Assembly: GCA_024233135.1 (NCBI GenBank)
Contig: JACKPZ010000012.1
Location: forward strand, 1-64,000
Source of the DNA: Akkermansiaceae bacterium
GTDB taxonomy: Bacteria; Verrucomicrobiota; Verrucomicrobiia; Verrucomicrobiales; Akkermansiaceae
DNA length: 64,000 bases
Direction of reading: 5' to 3'
Shown: piece after piece, positions 1 through 7,456 of the stretch
How the letters are laid out: each line of letters begins with the position of its first letter
Position numbering within the stretch: position 1 is the first letter of the stretch
The notes under the pieces: model-generated
What the model was told of the DNA's origin: nothing
The model's database searches: none
Seen by the model: only the letters and a program-made list of their open reading frames with translations
Made by a program: the position numbers and the translations under genes

Positions 1-132
1 GAATCACGAATGTTCAGGTTTTCCGAACATGAGTGCCGTGGACGCTTGAGCATTCGGCCTTGCAAAACGTCGGTGAAAAATGATGATTGCCTACGGTTTG
101 TGACAACCGATTGGCGAAAGACTCTTGCCGGA

Positions 133-705
133 ATGTTCGACGGCGCGACGGTACTGAGGTCCAGAGACCTCGAGTCCCGCGGACTGGCGCGTTCACGCAT
201 TCGGGAGGCGGTTGAAGCGGGAGCGCTCGAACGTGTGGGGCGCGGACTTTATGCCCTGCAAGGCGCGGAGCTTTCGGAACACCATTCACTGGTGCAGGCG
301 GCCCGCCGGGTTCCCAAGGCGGCGATATGCCTGCTCAGCGCGCTGCGCTTTCACGATCTGACCAGCCAGAACCCGCATGAAGTGTGGATCGCCATCGGCC
401 CCAAGGACCGGCTGCCGCGGGTCGATCAGCCACCGCTGCAGGTCGTGCGTTTTGGAGGCGGGCATTTCAACCTTGGTCTGGAGGAACACGAGATCGAAGG
501 GTCCCGGCTGCGGGTCTATTCCGTGGCCCGCACCGTGGTGGACCTGTTCCGCTACCGCAACAAGATCGGTCTCGACGTGGCGCTGGAGGCACTCCGGGAA
601 GGATGGCGGGAACGCCGCTTCAACCTGGCCGAAATCAACCGCATCGCCGACGAATGCCGGATGACGCGGGTGATGAAACCCTATCTCGAATCCCTGGTAG
701 CATGA
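133..705 (+). CDS. AbiEi-family antitoxin (type IV toxin-antitoxin)
   Basis: A 190-aa protein with an N-terminal winged-helix segment (about residues 5-50, containing SRIREAVEAGALERVGRGLY) followed by the AbiEi C-terminal domain with the S-x-A-R-T-V-V-D-L-F motif. AbiEi proteins bind their own promoter and counteract AbiEii. The reading frame is open further upstream to position 10, but that extension has no family resemblance, so the ATG at 133 is preferred. It overlaps the toxin gene by four bases (ATGA), indicating translational coupling. Confidence 0.85.
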   Translation: MFDGATVLRSRDLESRGLARSRIREAVEAGALERVGRGLYALQGAELSEHHSLVQAARRVPKAAICLLSALRFHDLTSQNPHEVWIAIGPKDRLPRVDQPPLQVVRFGGGHFNLGLEEHEIEGSRLRVYSVARTVVDLFRYRNKIGLDVALEALREGWRERRFNLAEINRIADECRMTRVMKPYLESLVA

Positions 706-1550
706 AACACGAGGGCTTGATAGAGTCGATCCGTCAGCGCCTGCTGAACCTGGCACGGGCCAATGGCGAGGCGTTCGACTTCGTGTTGGCACGCTACGGG
801 GTGGAGCGATTCCTCTACCGGCTCGGCCGGTCGGAACTGGCGGACCGATTCGTCCTCAAGGGGGCGATGCTGTTCCATGTATGGAACCAGAAGCTGCACC
901 GCCCCACACGGGATGTGGATCTGCTGGGCACCGGTAAGGACGATCCGGAGTCGGTGCGCGAACTGGTGCTCGCCATCATGCGGGTGGAGTGTCCGGAGGA
1001 CGGCCTGACATTTGATGGGGACTCCCTCGCGGTCGGATCGATCCGCGACGAAATGAGCTACGGAGGAGTGCGGGCAAAGTTCCGTGCGACGCTGGGCAAT
1101 GTGAGGATCCCCATCCAAGTGGATGTGGGATTCGGCGATGCCGTCACGCCCGCCCCGCAAACCCTCGTCTTTCCCGTTCTGTTGCCGGGCATGCCGGACG
1201 TGTCGTTGAAAACGTATCCGGTGTGCACGGTGATCGCCGAGAAATTCGAGGCGCTCGTCCGGTTGGATGCCCAGAACTCGCGGATGAAGGACTTCTTCGA
1301 TTTGGACTATCTGTTGTCGAGCGGCGGTGCGCCCGACCGTCGGCAGCTTGAAGAAGCGATTCACGCCACCTTCCGGAGACGAGGAACACAGATTCCCGCT
1401 GAGCTTCCCACAGGATTGACCGACACGTTCTCGAACGACAGACGCGTGATGTGGAACGCCTTTTTGCACAAAAACGGTCTCGTTTCCGGAGATCTGGCCC
1501 AAGTGACAGGGCGCATCAGGAGTGCGTTGGAGTGGGTTTGGAAAACATAG
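702..1550 (+). CDS. AbiEii-family nucleotidyltransferase toxin
   Basis: A 282-aa protein of the AbiEii/AbiGii family. The nucleotidyltransferase core is visible: a K-G-A-M helix near residue 53 and the R-D-V-D-L-L-G metal-binding motif at about 70-76; a later FFDLDYLL segment is also typical. These toxins are GTP-dependent nucleotidyltransferases that inhibit growth and can give abortive infection. The start at 702 lies in the stop of the AbiEi gene. It completes a type IV toxin-antitoxin pair with no obvious damage. Confidence 0.87.
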   Translation: MKHEGLIESIRQRLLNLARANGEAFDFVLARYGVERFLYRLGRSELADRFVLKGAMLFHVWNQKLHRPTRDVDLLGTGKDDPESVRELVLAIMRVECPEDGLTFDGDSLAVGSIRDEMSYGGVRAKFRATLGNVRIPIQVDVGFGDAVTPAPQTLVFPVLLPGMPDVSLKTYPVCTVIAEKFEALVRLDAQNSRMKDFFDLDYLLSSGGAPDRRQLEEAIHATFRRRGTQIPAELPTGLTDTFSNDRRVMWNAFLHKNGLVSGDLAQVTGRIRSALEWVWKT

Positions 1551-1587
1551 GGCCGCCACGGAGACGCGAGTGGTCACCGTGGCGGCC
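1551..1587 (+). terminator. Hairpin after abiE pair
   Basis: An 11-bp perfect stem (GGCCGCCACGG at 1551-1561 with CCGTGGCGGCC at 1577-1587) and a 15-nt loop begins at the abiEii stop codon. Only two T residues follow, so it is terminator-like rather than a textbook intrinsic terminator. Confidence 0.5.
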
Positions 1588-1699
1588 TTGGTGCCGGTCG
1601 CGCGCTTGGGCGTGTCGTGCGGACCGGGTGTGGTTGCGGGGAAAATGCGACATCGGCGGTCCTCTTGACCGGAAGGCCTGTGACGCCTATGCTGCCGCC

Positions 1700-1894
1700 G
1701 TGAAATCGAGGACGGTCACCTTCGAAGCCCTCCAGCGCGACAAGCGCCGTGCGCGCAAGCGCGACGAGCGCAGGCTGGCGCGTGGCGAGGTGACCCCGGA
1801 GCAGTTGGAAGAGGAGAACTCGATGATCCCGATGGGAACGAAGATCAGGATCCTCAACCTGCGCGAGACGCTGGAGCGCCATTACGGCAAATGA
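1700..1894 (+). CDS. Small basic hypothetical protein paired with broken nucleotidyltransferase
   Basis: A 64-aa, strongly charged protein (many K, R and E) beginning at a GTG. The upstream frame is open but has no protein-like character, so this internal start is inferred. It overlaps the next gene by ATGA, the same organisation as the two neighbouring toxin-antitoxin pairs, so it may be the first partner of a nucleotidyltransferase-type module. No family is recognised. Confidence 0.5.
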   Translation: MKSRTVTFEALQRDKRRARKRDERRLARGEVTPEQLEEENSMIPMGTKIRILNLRETLERHYGK

Positions 1895-2184
1895 ATCCCT
1901 CGCCAGAGTCCCGGCCGGAGACACATGTTGCCGGTTTCGCGGAAATCCTGTCGCCGTCCGATGGCAGCGAGCCTCCCGTGATCGTCGGCGGCCACTCGGT
2001 CAATCTGTGGGCGATGTATTTCTTGTCAGGCGGAGCGGATGAACTGGCGGATTACCAGCCGTTCACGAGCAAGGATCTCGACGTGACGGGACCGGTCCGG
2101 CTTCTGGAGTCGGCAGTATGCGGTGCATGGAGGCCCTGCCTGGAATCTGACCGCACTCAGGGCCTTCGCAACCTGCCTGCTTGA
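1891..2184 (+). pseudogene. Truncated nucleotidyltransferase-like gene
   Basis: The first 65-70 residues resemble the start of nucleotidyltransferase-fold proteins: a V-G-G-H-S-V-N-L-W segment near residue 32 and a T-S-K-D-L-D-V motif near 59 that would carry the metal-binding acidic pair. The reading frame then runs into unrelated sequence and stops at about 97 residues, far short of a complete catalytic domain. This is best explained by a deletion or frameshift. The acidic pair is present, but an active enzyme is unlikely. Confidence 0.6.
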
Positions 2185-2216
2185 ACCGTAGGATGATTGG
2201 AGCTACACCTTTCCGC

Positions 2217-2435
2217 ATGGTGACCCTCACTGAGATCGAATCCCTCGCACTCAAGCTGCCGCAGTCCGACCGTGCCAAGTTGGCGGCGGATCTGTTGGAT
2301 TCGCTGCCGGGTGTGCTGGACGATGAGGATGAGGGGATCGCCGAGGCGTTGCGGCGCTCAGAGGAAATGGATCGCGATCCTGCAGTATGCCTGTCGCATG
2401 ATGAATTCCTCAAGGCGCTGAAACGCAAACCATGA
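2217..2435 (+). CDS. Addiction-module antitoxin (RelB/TIGR02574 type)
   Basis: A 72-aa acidic protein with the pattern of putative addiction-module components: an N-terminal helix LTEIESLALKLPQSDRAKLA, an acidic linker, and a C-terminal S-x-D-E-F-x-x-x-L segment. In this family the protein neutralises a ParE/RelE-type toxin and usually represses its operon. An in-frame ATG at 2181 is possible; the ATG at 2217 gives the family-like N-terminus. It overlaps the toxin gene by ATGA. Confidence 0.8.
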   Translation: MVTLTEIESLALKLPQSDRAKLAADLLDSLPGVLDDEDEGIAEALRRSEEMDRDPAVCLSHDEFLKALKRKP

Positions 2436-2728
2436 AGCTGGTCTACCACCGGCTGGCCGTCCGGGATGTGCGCGAGGTGCTCGATTATTATGAGAGCGAA
2501 GCGGGGAGTCAGTTGGCGGATCGCTACTTTGACGAACTTCTGTCCATCATCGACAAATTGAGGGCCAACCCCCGGCATTTTCCGCCGCTGGGGGACACCG
2601 GGTTGAGGAGGGCAAACCTGACGAGCTTCCCCTACCACATCCTCTACGAGGAGCGCCCGTGGGGCATCAAGGTGATGGTCATCCGCCATCATCGCCGCAG
2701 CCCGCGGTACGGACTGCGGCGACAGTAG
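2432..2728 (+). CDS. RelE/ParE-family toxin
   Basis: A 98-aa basic protein with the RelE/ParE fold signature: N-terminal beta strand and A-x-x-D-(V/I)-x-x-x-x-x-Y-Y helix, the R-Y-F-D-E-L region, a P-x-x-F-P-P-L-G turn and a C-terminal strand pair with F-P-Y-H-I-L-Y and V-M-V-I-R-H-H-R-R-S-P. The last element is typical of ParE-like toxins. It is translationally coupled to the upstream antitoxin and converges on the AAA+ gene with only three bases between. Confidence 0.85.
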   Translation: MKLVYHRLAVRDVREVLDYYESEAGSQLADRYFDELLSIIDKLRANPRHFPPLGDTGLRRANLTSFPYHILYEERPWGIKVMVIRHHRRSPRYGLRRQ

Positions 2729-2731
2729 GCA

Positions 2732-4243
2732 TCAGTTCGCCCCCGACACCCTGCGGCCGTTGCGGCGCGGGGTGCTGCGTTCGGCGGCCTCGCGGGCGCG
2801 GCCCCGGGCCCAGTGGCGCAGGGCGTTGATCTGGCCGTCCATCAGGTTGGCCAGCGGGGTGGTGGCGGTGATGGCCGCGACGAGGTCCTTGGGGCCGGGT
2901 TCCTTGCCTTCGGCATAGGCCTCGTGCATGGCGTCGATGAAGGCCGCTTCGATCTCGGCTCCCGTGAACTGCTCGCAGGCGCGGGCCAGCACGACGGTGT
3001 CGAAGTCGGTCGGCTTGCGGCCGTGGCGGGCGATGACGATGTCCCAGATCTGCGCGCGTTCGAGGGCATCGGGCAGATCGACGAAGAACATCTCGTCGAA
3101 GCGACCTTTCCGCAGGAACTCGGGAGGGAGTTGCGACACGTCGTTGGCGGTGGCCACCACGAAGACCGGCTTGTCCTTCTCCTGCATCCAGGAAAGGAAC
3201 GAGCCGAAGACCCGGGAGGATGTGCCGCCGTCGGTGCTGCCGCTCGACTTGCTGCCGGAAAAGCCCTTTTCGATTTCGTCGATCCACAACACGCATGGGG
3301 CGATGGCCTCGGCGGTTTGGATGACGGAACGAAGGTTGGCTTCCGACTGGCCGACGATGCCGCCGAAGACGCGGCCCATGTCGAGCCGCAGCAGGGGCAG
3401 GCCGAAGGCGCCGGCGGTGGCTTTCGCGGTGAGCGATTTTCCGGTGCCGGGGATGCCGACGATGAGCAGTCCTTTCGGTGCGGGGAGGCCGTAGGCACGG
3501 GCGCTTGCGGAAAACGCGCCGGACCTCCGGGTCAGCCATTCCTTGAGCAGGCCGAGGCCGCCGATGTCTTCGAGCGAGGTCGCGGTTTCGACGACTTCGA
3601 CGAGGCCGTTCTTCTTGAGCGTGCGGGCTTTTTCCCGGGCGATGACCTTGGGGTCGATGCTGCCGGTTTCCACGACGGACAGGGCGAACGCGTTCTCCGC
3701 CTCGGTGGTGGTGAGGCCGAGCGCGGCTTGCAGCGCGGCTTCGCGCAGGACCTCATGGAGCGTCTTGATCTTCGCCGACTTGAGGATGCCGTCGAGCACG
3801 GTGCCGAGTTGGGCGGCATCGGGCAGGCGGAACTCGACGTGAGCGAACTCGTGATCGAGTTCGGCCGGGAGTTTCAGCCGGCAGCCCAACAAGACGACCG
3901 CGTGGCCGTTGGCTTTCGCCAGGCGCAGGGTGTCCTTGAGCCGGCGGACGAGCAGCGGGTCGCTCTGGTCCAGGTGGAGCTGGAGGTCGCGCAGCAGCAC
4001 GACGTGGCGCGGTTGGTCGGAAACGAACATGCCTTCGAGCAACTGGAGGGCGTCCAGCGGATCGGGGCAGGTGGTGACGCGGTTGTCCCTCACGTCGACG
4101 AGGCCCTCGGTGGAGGACCAGGCGTGGAGGTTCCGCTGGAGCGAGTCGCAGACCGCGGCGATCTCCGCCTCGGCCCGGGCCTCCTCCGGGGTGATGATGC
4201 ACAGGCCGGGGTAGCCGGCGCGCAGATAGGTGGTCAGGTTCAT
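2732..4243 (-). CDS. AAA+ ATPase, Ycf46-like
   Basis: A 503-aa protein with an N-terminal domain of about 210 residues as in Ycf46 and a C-terminal AAA+ module. Walker A is GIPGTGKS (about 263-270), Walker B VLWIDEIEK (about 318-326), and a sensor/arginine-finger region reads F-L-R-K-G-R-F-D-E. Ycf46 homologues are AAA ATPases conserved in cyanobacteria and some plastids, with poorly understood roles. It is the last gene of the minus-strand cassette, downstream of DUF1257 and DUF2997. The start ATG at 4243 follows an unusual heptamer-repeat leader without a Shine-Dalgarno site; an upstream open frame is discarded. Confidence 0.85.
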   Translation of the reverse strand: MNLTTYLRAGYPGLCIITPEEARAEAEIAAVCDSLQRNLHAWSSTEGLVDVRDNRVTTCPDPLDALQLLEGMFVSDQPRHVVLLRDLQLHLDQSDPLLVRRLKDTLRLAKANGHAVVLLGCRLKLPAELDHEFAHVEFRLPDAAQLGTVLDGILKSAKIKTLHEVLREAALQAALGLTTTEAENAFALSVVETGSIDPKVIAREKARTLKKNGLVEVVETATSLEDIGGLGLLKEWLTRRSGAFSASARAYGLPAPKGLLIVGIPGTGKSLTAKATAGAFGLPLLRLDMGRVFGGIVGQSEANLRSVIQTAEAIAPCVLWIDEIEKGFSGSKSSGSTDGGTSSRVFGSFLSWMQEKDKPVFVVATANDVSQLPPEFLRKGRFDEMFFVDLPDALERAQIWDIVIARHGRKPTDFDTVVLARACEQFTGAEIEAAFIDAMHEAYAEGKEPGPKDLVAAITATTPLANLMDGQINALRHWARGRAREAAERSTPRRNGRRVSGAN

Positions 4244-4295
4244 GATGATAGATGGTAGATCGTAGATTGTAGATGGTGGATGGTGGATGGTGGAT
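4244..4295 (-). repeat. Heptamer tandem repeat forming the 5' leader of the AAA+ gene
   Basis: Read on the minus strand toward the start codon, the sequence is a series of seven heptamers: CCATCCA three times, then CCATCTA, CAATCTA, CGATCTA and CCATCTA, followed by TCATC and the ATG. The first unit begins inside the flanking hairpin. The stretch has a single G and no ribosome-binding purine tract. It may serve as an unstructured ribosome landing region, but that is inference. Confidence 0.8.
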
Positions 4296-4333
4296 GGGCC
4301 GGAGGGGGGCGATGAGTCGCGATCCTCCGGCCC
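4296..4333 (-). promoter_or_regulatory. Intercistronic hairpin A of the cassette
   Basis: A 10-bp perfect stem (GGGCCGGAGG at 4296-4305 with CCTCCGGCCC at 4324-4333) with an 18-nt loop lies between the 80-aa gene and the AAA+ gene. On the minus strand no T-run follows, so it is not a standard intrinsic terminator. With the adjacent G-poor leader it matches the hairpin-plus-leader arrangement seen three more times in this cassette. Confidence 0.65.
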
Positions 4334-4352
4334 GTTTCTGGTTCTTGGGACT

Positions 4353-4595
4353 TCAGCTTTCGGCTTTTGCCTGCAGGTTTTCGCGTTCCCAGCGGAGGCA
4401 TGCCTCGCGGGACGGATCGGAAAACAGGAAGCCGCCGGTCGCGGACGAGCGGACCTCCCATTGTTGTTCCTCCTCATCGAAGGTGATCTCGGTCGCCCGG
4501 ACGACGCGGAGCCGTCCGAGCGCGCGGAGATCGATCGCTTCGGTGTGGAGGCAGTGGATGCTGCCGTCGGGGGCGAAGCGGAGCGTGGCGCTCAT
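4353..4595 (-). CDS. Hypothetical 80-aa cassette protein
   Basis: An 80-aa protein of unknown function. It has a beta-rich N-terminal half (L-R-F-A-P-D-G-S-I-H, then alternating hydrophobic strands) and ends in a short helical R-E-A-C-L-R-W-E-R-E-N-L segment. The ATG overlaps the stop of the DUF2997 gene by ATGA, so it is very likely translated together with DUF1257 and DUF2997. No homologous family is recognised; the overlap and compact organisation are the main evidence that it is real. Confidence 0.75.
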   Translation of the reverse strand: MSATLRFAPDGSIHCLHTEAIDLRALGRLRVVRATEITFDEEEQQWEVRSSATGGFLFSDPSREACLRWERENLQAKAES

Positions 4596-4804
4596 GCGCT
4601 GCCTCCTTCGCCGAGTTGCTGGTGCTGTTGGACGGACGACGGCTGGCGCCAGAAGTCCGGCTTGCGGGTGCGTTGACCCGGTTTGCCGAGCGCTTCCTCG
4701 ATGGCCTGGGTGGCGGCTTCGCAACCGCGGCCTTGGAAACCCTCGGCCTCGACGGTGATCTCGCCGAAGGGCGAGACGCGGACGTGGATGCGGCGGCGGT
4801 TCAC
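4592..4804 (-). CDS. DUF2997 protein
   Basis: A 70-aa protein starting at a GTG. It matches DUF2997: an N-terminal beta strand I-H-V-R-V-S-P-x-G-E-I-x-V-E-A-E-G-F followed by G-x-x-C-E-A-A-T-Q-A-I-E-E-A-L-G. DUF2997 genes are characteristically next to DUF1257 genes in cyanobacteria and other phyla, as here. The function is unknown. It overlaps DUF1257 upstream (GTGA) and the 80-aa gene downstream (ATGA), so three products are coupled. Confidence 0.85.
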   Translation of the reverse strand: MNRRRIHVRVSPFGEITVEAEGFQGRGCEAATQAIEEALGKPGQRTRKPDFWRQPSSVQQHQQLGEGGSA

Positions 4805-5190
4805 AGCGCACCTCCTTCCAAGGTGAGCAGGACGCTGCCGTCCTGTTCCTGTTGGCGGGAAACGCGCAGGCCGCGGGTGCGGGCCTCGCGCATCGTTTTG
4901 TGGATGCCGTAGCCTTGGAGGAGACGGCTGAACCCCATGCCGACCTCGCGGGCGACGTGGCCGTCCCACCAATCGGCGGTGAGGCCATGGGTGCCGTCGT
5001 TCTCCGGGGAGGGATCGACGGCGATGTCGTACGGTCCTTTGAGCTGGATGACGTGCGGGGCGAGCCGGGTGACCCCGGCATAGCCGCGGCACCGGGCGTT
5101 GGTGAGGAATTCGAGACCGAGTTCGGAAGCCGCGTCGCGCAGGGCGTCGAGGTCCTTGATCTGGGTCTGGATGGTGGTGAAGTGGGACAT
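4801..5190 (-). CDS. DUF1257 protein (Ycf35-like)
   Basis: A 129-aa protein opening with M-S-H-F-T-T-I-Q-T-Q-I-K-D-L-D-A-L, the hallmark of DUF1257/Ycf35. It also has the family's G-Y-D/P-Y-D-I and A-D-W-W features in the middle and a Q-G-Y-x-x-H-K segment near residue 95. Ycf35 is retained in some plastids and in cyanobacteria; its role is unresolved. Here it shares an operon with DUF2997 and a Ycf46-like ATPase, a linkage that suggests a common complex (inference). Confidence 0.88.
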   Translation of the reverse strand: MSHFTTIQTQIKDLDALRDAASELGLEFLTNARCRGYAGVTRLAPHVIQLKGPYDIAVDPSPENDGTHGLTADWWDGHVAREVGMGFSRLLQGYGIHKTMREARTRGLRVSRQQEQDGSVLLTLEGGAL

Positions 5191-5274
5191 GGGAGTTTGT
5201 TAGTGTTTAGTTTTCAGTGTTCAGGTTGAGAAACGCGAAGGGCGGCCCCCGGGAATGGAGGCCGCCCTTCGCGT
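5191..5274 (-). promoter_or_regulatory. Hairpin B plus G-poor leader before DUF1257
   Basis: A 15-bp perfect stem (5233-5247 with 5260-5274) and a 12-nt loop is followed on the minus strand by a 42-nt leader with two G residues, rich in A and C, ending at the DUF1257 ATG. There is no Shine-Dalgarno-like purine tract. The loop (TCCATTCCCGGG on the minus strand) and the inner stem are nearly identical to hairpin D at 7397-7434, so the two are copies of one element. The rest of 5275-5496 shows nothing I can assign. Confidence 0.7.
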
Positions 5275-5496
5275 GACGGTGGTTGTGGTTCGGTGTGTTT
5301 GGCTCAGGGAGTGGAATCAGCGTTCGAGGGAGTGGTGGTGGAAGAGGTGGTGTTGGTGGTGGGGAAACTCAGTCTTCAAGGGCGGGAACAATGTGGTCGG
5401 GAGTGGAATGCAGCGTGTTGGGAAAGGGTCTTGGGCCGCGGCGCGCCGGCGAAATCCGGGCTGGCGGCGGTTGGGTGGCTGACGTAGAATTCCAGC

Positions 5497-5766
5497 ATGA
5501 ACGATCTGGTGTTGACCTTGCCGGGCGAGGCGCTGGCCAATGTCCGCATCCCTCCTGCCGAGCTGGAACGGGAGCTGCGCCGGCGTTTGGCCGCGGCCTT
5601 GTTCAGCGACGGCATCCTCGGCGGGGCGGCGGCGTGCCGCTTGGCCGGGATGGACAAAGCGGAGTTCCAGCACTGGCTCGGTGAACGCGGAATCTCCCAG
5701 CCTCTCGGAGCAGCCGACTACGGACAGGAGCGCGAGAACCTCAAGGCATGGCGGAAGGAAAGCTGA
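5497..5766 (+). CDS. UPF0175-family antitoxin-like protein
   Basis: An 89-aa protein of the UPF0175 type: a helix-rich protein with A-A-A-L-F-S-D-G-I-L-G-G-A-A-A-C-R-L-A-G-type segment (residues 32-52), M-D-K-A-E-F-Q-H-W-L and G-I-S-Q-P near the end. UPF0175 proteins act as small DNA-binding antitoxins paired with PIN-like DUF3368 proteins. It overlaps the DUF3368 gene by 19 bases. The pair lies opposite in strand to the cassette and splits it, consistent with a later insertion. Confidence 0.8.
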   Translation: MNDLVLTLPGEALANVRIPPAELERELRRRLAAALFSDGILGGAAACRLAGMDKAEFQHWLGERGISQPLGAADYGQERENLKAWRKES

Positions 5767-6248
5767 TCATCAGCAACACCACGCCGGTCATCAACTTCGC
5801 GGAGATCGGCCGAATCGATGTGCTGGAAGGTTTGTTCGGCAATGTGGTGGTGCCACCCGGCGTGGTGGACGAACTATGTGCCAAGCGGGACTTGTTTCCT
5901 GCGGCGGGCGACGCCGCCGACCGTCTCAACGTGAGGCGTCCCGAGGACCGCTTGTTGGTCCGGGGTTTTCGATCGGTGGTTCACCCCGGGGAAGCCGAGT
6001 GTCTCGCCCTGGCCATGGAAAATCCGGGCTCGTTGCTGATCCTTGACGATCTCCAGGCCCGTGCGCTGGCGGCGGCCAACGGACTCCGGTTCACCGGAAC
6101 CCTTGGCTGTCTTGTGGAGGCGAAAGCCATGGGTCTTGTCGACTCAGTCGCTCCGTTGATCGAACGGCTTCGTGTTTCGGCACGCTTCTGGATCTCGAAA
6201 GAAGTCGAAGCCAGGGTCTTGAAGGACGCCGGTGAACTTGATGGTTAG
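5748..6248 (+). CDS. DUF3368 PIN-like toxin
   Basis: A 166-aa protein of the DUF3368 group, a PIN-like ribonuclease family. The N-terminus I-I-S-N-T-T-P-V-I-N-F-A (in the position where PIN toxins have D-x-S) is typical, followed by H-P-G-E-A-E-C-L-A-L-A and L-L-I-L-D-D-L-Q-A-R, the acidic residues expected at the metal site. UPF0175 immediately upstream is the normal partner. Likely a type II toxin-antitoxin pair. Confidence 0.82.
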   Translation: MAEGKLIISNTTPVINFAEIGRIDVLEGLFGNVVVPPGVVDELCAKRDLFPAAGDAADRLNVRRPEDRLLVRGFRSVVHPGEAECLALAMENPGSLLILDDLQARALAAANGLRFTGTLGCLVEAKAMGLVDSVAPLIERLRVSARFWISKEVEARVLKDAGELDG

Positions 6249-6284
6249 AAGAGCTGTCGTAGTCCGGCATCCGCCGCTTTGGAT

Positions 6285-6321
6285 CCCCGCCCGGGATGAC
6301 CTTCGGCCATCCCGGGCGGGG
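6285..6321. terminator. Strong hairpin between convergent genes (hairpin C)
   Basis: A 14-bp perfect stem (CCCCGCCCGGGATG at 6285-6298 with its complement at 6308-6321) and a 9-nt loop separates the plus-strand DUF3368 gene from the minus-strand DUF3150-like gene. Position and strength suit a bidirectional terminator, although no T-run follows on either strand. Confidence 0.6.
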
Positions 6322-6329
6322 TGATGCGG

Positions 6330-7355
6330 TCACCCCACCGCCGCCAGCCTGCGTCCACCCATCTGCCCGAAGCGGGCGACGATGTCGCGGGCGTCGGCGC
6401 GGGCGAGTTGCACGGCGCTTTCACGCAGACGGTTCAGACCATCAGTGAGCGTGGTCATCGCACCCGGGTCGTTGCGGTAATCCTCGGCGCTGCGTTGCAG
6501 CAGGTCGCGGCGGAAGCGTTCGAGCGTCTGCTCCAACTGCTGGTCACCGGCGAAGTTCAGCGAACGGAAGTTGTCGATGTATGTGGTGAGCCGGTTGAGC
6601 GTGCGCTGGTGGACGCCGTTCTCCGAGCTGTCGATGGTGGCGAGCACCTCGCTGACGAGCCGGGCGGTTTCCTCACGCAGCGATGACACGCTCTCGCGCA
6701 GGAACGAATCGAGGTCGGCCTGCATCCGGCGGGTCGCCTCGTCGGCGATGCGGCGGCGGTCCTCGGCGGCCTCCATTTCGGCGACTCCCTCGGCCACTTC
6801 CAAGCGGATGTGGTCCGGGGCGGCGATCTGGAACAAGCGGGTTTCGAAGGCGAAACGTTTCGCGATCTCCGCGGCCGGCGGGAACGACTGCTCGATGGTG
6901 GCGATCAGGCGTTCGGCGCTGCCGTTGAGGTGCTGGGCCGCGTCGCGCCATTCGATCATCGCGCTCTCGCGCAACGGGACGTAGCCGGCGACGAAGTCGA
7001 GGGTGGCCTCGCGGAACTCGTCGCGCAGTTGGTCGAGACGTTCGGTGAGTTGGCCGAGCCGGGGATTCGGCACGAAGCGGCCGATGCCTCCCAGGAACGG
7101 GAAGCTCGATCCTTCGACCGTGGCCTGCACCCGGGATTCGATGAGGGCGAATGCCTGCAACGCGTCACGCGGGATGAGCCGCTTGTGGCCGAGCTGGATG
7201 AGCCGGTCGGACACGTTCGCCGGGTCGAGCCCGAGGTCCTCGGGGCTGAGTTTCTTGCACCCGCGCCAGTAGCGGACGGAGGTGGAGACGAGCACCCCGC
7301 GGCGGCACACGGCGTCGAGGAGGCTGTTGGTGGTTGTGTTGTTAGTTTGGGACAT
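6330..7355 (-). CDS. DUF3150-like coiled-coil protein
   Basis: A 341-aa soluble, mostly helical protein. The N-terminus (about residues 14-40) reads as R-R-G-V-L-V-S-T-S-V-R-Y-W-R-G, followed by extended heptad-like helices with many A, E, R and L between 90 and 320. Overall layout resembles DUF3150 proteins from phage- and plasmid-borne AAA+ gene clusters, but I cannot confirm this from sequence alone. It lies between hairpins C and D with its own G-poor leader. A structural or adaptor role for the cassette ATPase is possible (inference). Confidence 0.6.
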   Translation of the reverse strand: MSQTNNTTTNSLLDAVCRRGVLVSTSVRYWRGCKKLSPEDLGLDPANVSDRLIQLGHKRLIPRDALQAFALIESRVQATVEGSSFPFLGGIGRFVPNPRLGQLTERLDQLRDEFREATLDFVAGYVPLRESAMIEWRDAAQHLNGSAERLIATIEQSFPPAAEIAKRFAFETRLFQIAAPDHIRLEVAEGVAEMEAAEDRRRIADEATRRMQADLDSFLRESVSSLREETARLVSEVLATIDSSENGVHQRTLNRLTTYIDNFRSLNFAGDQQLEQTLERFRRDLLQRSAEDYRNDPGAMTTLTDGLNRLRESAVQLARADARDIVARFGQMGGRRLAAVG

Positions 7356-7434
7356 GATGTTGGTTTTGCTGGTTGTTGGTTTGGTTGGTGGGGAAACACA
7401 AAGGGCGGCCCCGGAGATGGAGCCGCCCTTCGTG
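7356..7434 (-). promoter_or_regulatory. Hairpin D plus G-poor leader before DUF3150-like gene
   Basis: A 13-bp stem (7397-7409 with 7422-7434, one G-U pair in RNA) and a 12-nt loop with minus-strand sequence TCCATCTCCGGG. It is followed by a 41-nt leader made almost only of A and C, with a single G, and repeated ACCA/AACCA motifs, running into the ATG. Stem and loop closely match hairpin B. The leader is too short to hold a separate promoter, so the hairpin is probably inside a longer transcript. Confidence 0.7.
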
Positions 7435-7456
7435 TCGTTGGATTCGGTGTTTGGTT

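Noticed and set aside
10..132. Longer N-terminus for the AbiEi protein from an ATG at position 10
   Set aside because: The added 41 residues do not resemble the family; the winged helix begins just after the ATG at 133.
2813..4258. Long plus-strand open frame (481 codons) opposite the AAA+ gene
   Set aside because: Its composition is G/D/E-rich antisense shadow; the opposite strand carries intact Walker motifs and the Ycf46-like N-terminal domain.
4254..4298. CRISPR-like or long microsatellite array
   Set aside because: The units are heptamers without spacers, so this is a simple tandem repeat and not a CRISPR array.
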